NCBI GenBank assembly: GCA_902623785.1 | Contig: CACNVG010000001.1 | Span: forward strand, 10,001 to 74,000 | Direction: 5' to 3' | DNA length: 64,000 nucleotides | Source: an uncultured Pelagibacteraceae bacterium | Lineage (GTDB): Bacteria > Pseudomonadota > Alphaproteobacteria > Pelagibacterales > Pelagibacteraceae | In this document: piece by piece, positions 62,618 to 64,000 of the stretch | Layout: every line of letters starts with the position of its first letter | How positions within the stretch are numbered: the stretch's first letter is position 1 | Notes under the pieces: generated by a model | What the model was told of the DNA's origin: nothing | What the model saw: the letters and a program-made list of their open reading frames with translations, nothing else | The model's database searches: none | Program-made: the position numbers and the translations under genes

Positions 62618-63715
62618 ATGGTTGATGATTTTAGAAGTAGAGGCGGAAGCCCATGGGGATCACCCCCAGGAGGGTCTGGAAATGGATCTGGGAGAAGAGG
62701 TCCAACTCCACCAAACATAGATGAATTAATTAAAAATCTCCAAGACAAAATAAATAAATTTCTTCCTGGAGGAGCTTCAGGCGGAGGTAAACCAATCATT
62801 TTAGGTTTAACTATATTAGTTATAGTATGGGCGCTTAGCGGACTTTATAGAGTTTTACCAGATGAACAAGGTGTAGTTTTAAGATTTGGAAAATTTGTTT
62901 CAACAACTCAACCTGGATTGAATTATCATATTCCTTTTCCGGTAGAGAGCGTTTTAACGCCAAAAGTGACTAAAGTTAACAGAATTGATATCGGTTTTAG
63001 ATCCGAAAGAGATAGCGGTTTTACATCTAGTGGTGTAGCTGATGTACCAGAGGAAAGCCTAATGCTTACTGGTGATGAAAACATTGTGAACATAGATTTT
63101 TCTGTTTTTTGGGTAATAAAAGATGCTGGAAACTTTTTATTTAAAATTCAAGATCCTGAAGGCACCGTGAAGGCTGCTGCAGAAACAGCAATGAGAGAAG
63201 TAATTGCCAGAAGTGATATTCAACCAATTTTGACAGAAGGTAGATCACAAATAGAAATCGATGCAAGTGAGATTATTCAAAACATTTTAGACGAATATCA
63301 GAGCGGAATACAAATAACGCAAGTTCAAACACAAAAAGCTGACCCACCAGACCAAGTAATCGATGCTTTTAGAGATGTTCAAGCTGCTAGAGCTGACATG
63401 GAAAGATCAAAAAACGAAGCTGAGGCCTACGCCAATGATGTAATTCCAAGAGCTCGGGGTGAAGCTGAAAAAATTTTACAAGCAGCTGAAGCATATAAAA
63501 AAGAAGTTGTCGCCAAAGCAGAGGGTGAAGCGAGCAGATTTACCGCAATTTTTAACGAGTACAAAAATGCAAAACAAGTTACACAAGAACGTATGTATCT
63601 TGAAACGATGGAAAAAGTTTTAGCAGATATAGACAAAGTAATAATAGAGAAGAATGCAGGATCGGGAGTTGTTCCTTACTTGCCGCTTCCAGAATTAAAA
63701 AAGAAAACGAACTAA
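62618..63715 (+). CDS. hflK: HflK, subunit of the FtsH-regulating membrane complex
   Basis: A 365-residue band-7/SPFH protein. A Gly/Pro-rich cytoplasmic N-terminus (about 1-35) is followed by one transmembrane helix near 62-80, the SPFH domain (EQGVVLRFGKFVSTTQPGL) and a long Ala/Glu-rich helix (about 260-330). With HflC it caps the FtsH protease and controls membrane-protein turnover. hflC begins on the next base after its stop. Confidence 0.94.
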   Translation: MVDDFRSRGGSPWGSPPGGSGNGSGRRGPTPPNIDELIKNLQDKINKFLPGGASGGGKPIILGLTILVIVWALSGLYRVLPDEQGVVLRFGKFVSTTQPGLNYHIPFPVESVLTPKVTKVNRIDIGFRSERDSGFTSSGVADVPEESLMLTGDENIVNIDFSVFWVIKDAGNFLFKIQDPEGTVKAAAETAMREVIARSDIQPILTEGRSQIEIDASEIIQNILDEYQSGIQITQVQTQKADPPDQVIDAFRDVQAARADMERSKNEAEAYANDVIPRARGEAEKILQAAEAYKKEVVAKAEGEASRFTAIFNEYKNAKQVTQERMYLETMEKVLADIDKVIIEKNAGSGVVPYLPLPELKKKTN

Positions 63716-64000
63716 ATGAGAAAAATTATACTTCCAATAATTGGTGTTCTTGCTTTAACAGCTTTCTTTTCAATTTTCATTGTTAAAGAAGTAAATCAGG
63801 CGATAGTACTTCAGTTTGGTGATCCAAAAAGAATTATACTTAAACCAGGATTAAATTTTAAACTACCATTCATACAAAATGTTGTATTTTTAGATAAGAG
63901 AATTTTAAACCTTGATGCTCCACCCGAAGAGGTAATTGCATCAGATCAAAAAAGACTGATTGTTGATGCATTTGCAAGGTTCCAAATTGTGGATCCATTA
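63716..64000 (+). CDS. hflC: HflC, C-terminus cut by window edge
   Basis: The first 95 residues of an SPFH protein start at the ATG at 63716, directly after the hflK stop. A membrane helix (about 5-23) is followed by VNQAIVLQFGDPKRIILKPGL and FLDKRILNLDAPPEEVIASD, typical of HflC. The frame is open to the last base. It pairs with HflK around FtsH. Confidence 0.93.
   Translation, partial: MRKIILPIIGVLALTAFFSIFIVKEVNQAIVLQFGDPKRIILKPGLNFKLPFIQNVVFLDKRILNLDAPPEEVIASDQKRLIVDAFARFQIVDPL

Noticed and set aside
1-64000. CRISPR array or restriction/defence system
   Set aside because: No regularly spaced repeats and no nuclease or defence genes were found; A/T-rich runs are compositional.

Overview
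The window is a strongly AT-rich, gene-dense alphaproteobacterial chromosome segment that looks like the SAR11 clade (Pelagibacterales). This rests on very short or overlapping gene junctions, lysine/isoleucine/asparagine-rich proteins, a permuted two-piece tmRNA, and a large surface-polysaccharide island next to housekeeping genes. The assignment is my inference from gene content and style; no database was searched.

Region 1 (1-24758) is a cell-surface glycan island. Its left part holds a leftward operon (RmlD-like reductase, GT2, NeuB-family synthase, HisH2, HisF2 and a WbpG/PseA-type amidotransferase cut by the window edge). Divergent from it are pseB, pseF and an EPS-type MarR regulator. 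The divergent promoter and the regulator's own start share the palindrome TGTTCA-N5-TGAACA, a likely operator. A GT-B protein and an ABC exporter follow. Next comes a phosphonate module: AEP transaminase, cytidylyltransferase, a PEP mutase with an N-terminal cytidylyltransferase-like domain, phosphonopyruvate decarboxylase and a CDP-glycerol-type phosphotransferase. Together these suggest synthesis of 2-aminoethylphosphonate, activation to a CMP ester and transfer to a glycan. Further right are a P-loop protein, a UDP-glucuronate epimerase-like enzyme, two glycosyltransferases, a DUF4956 / CotH-like / VTC-domain trio, a methyltransferase and a Wzy/WaaL-like protein. The island ends at a tRNA-Val(GAC) with unusual D and T loops.

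Region 2 (24785-28807) holds that tRNA, a methyltransferase, a gene-poor stretch, a CAT-anticodon tRNA, mlaC and mlaA (outer-membrane lipid transport), an amidase and RNase P RNA.

Region 3 (28869-49612) is the division and cell-wall (dcw) cluster. It begins with a promoter carrying three 10-bp-spaced MraZ boxes, then mraZ-ftsZ-rsmH-ftsL-ftsI-murEF-mraY-murD-ftsW-murG-murC-murB-ddl-ftsQ-(short ftsA-like)-lpxC-bamD-ligA. Three points stand out: ftsZ sits directly after mraZ instead of after ftsA; murE and murF are fused; and the protein in the ftsA slot is about half length, apparently without the ATP-binding half.

Region 4 (49604-64000) is core genome: an aminopeptidase P-like peptidase, UvrD-type helicase, AsmA-like protein, fumC, a MazG-like pyrophosphohydrolase, permuted ssrA, thyX, mrp and hflK-hflC (hflC cut by the right edge). 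A few glycan-type genes (FkbM methyltransferase, HAD-nucleotidyltransferase fusion, methyltransferase, exostosin-like) are inserted around ssrA and thyX. I saw no CRISPR array, insertion sequence, integrase or rRNA.
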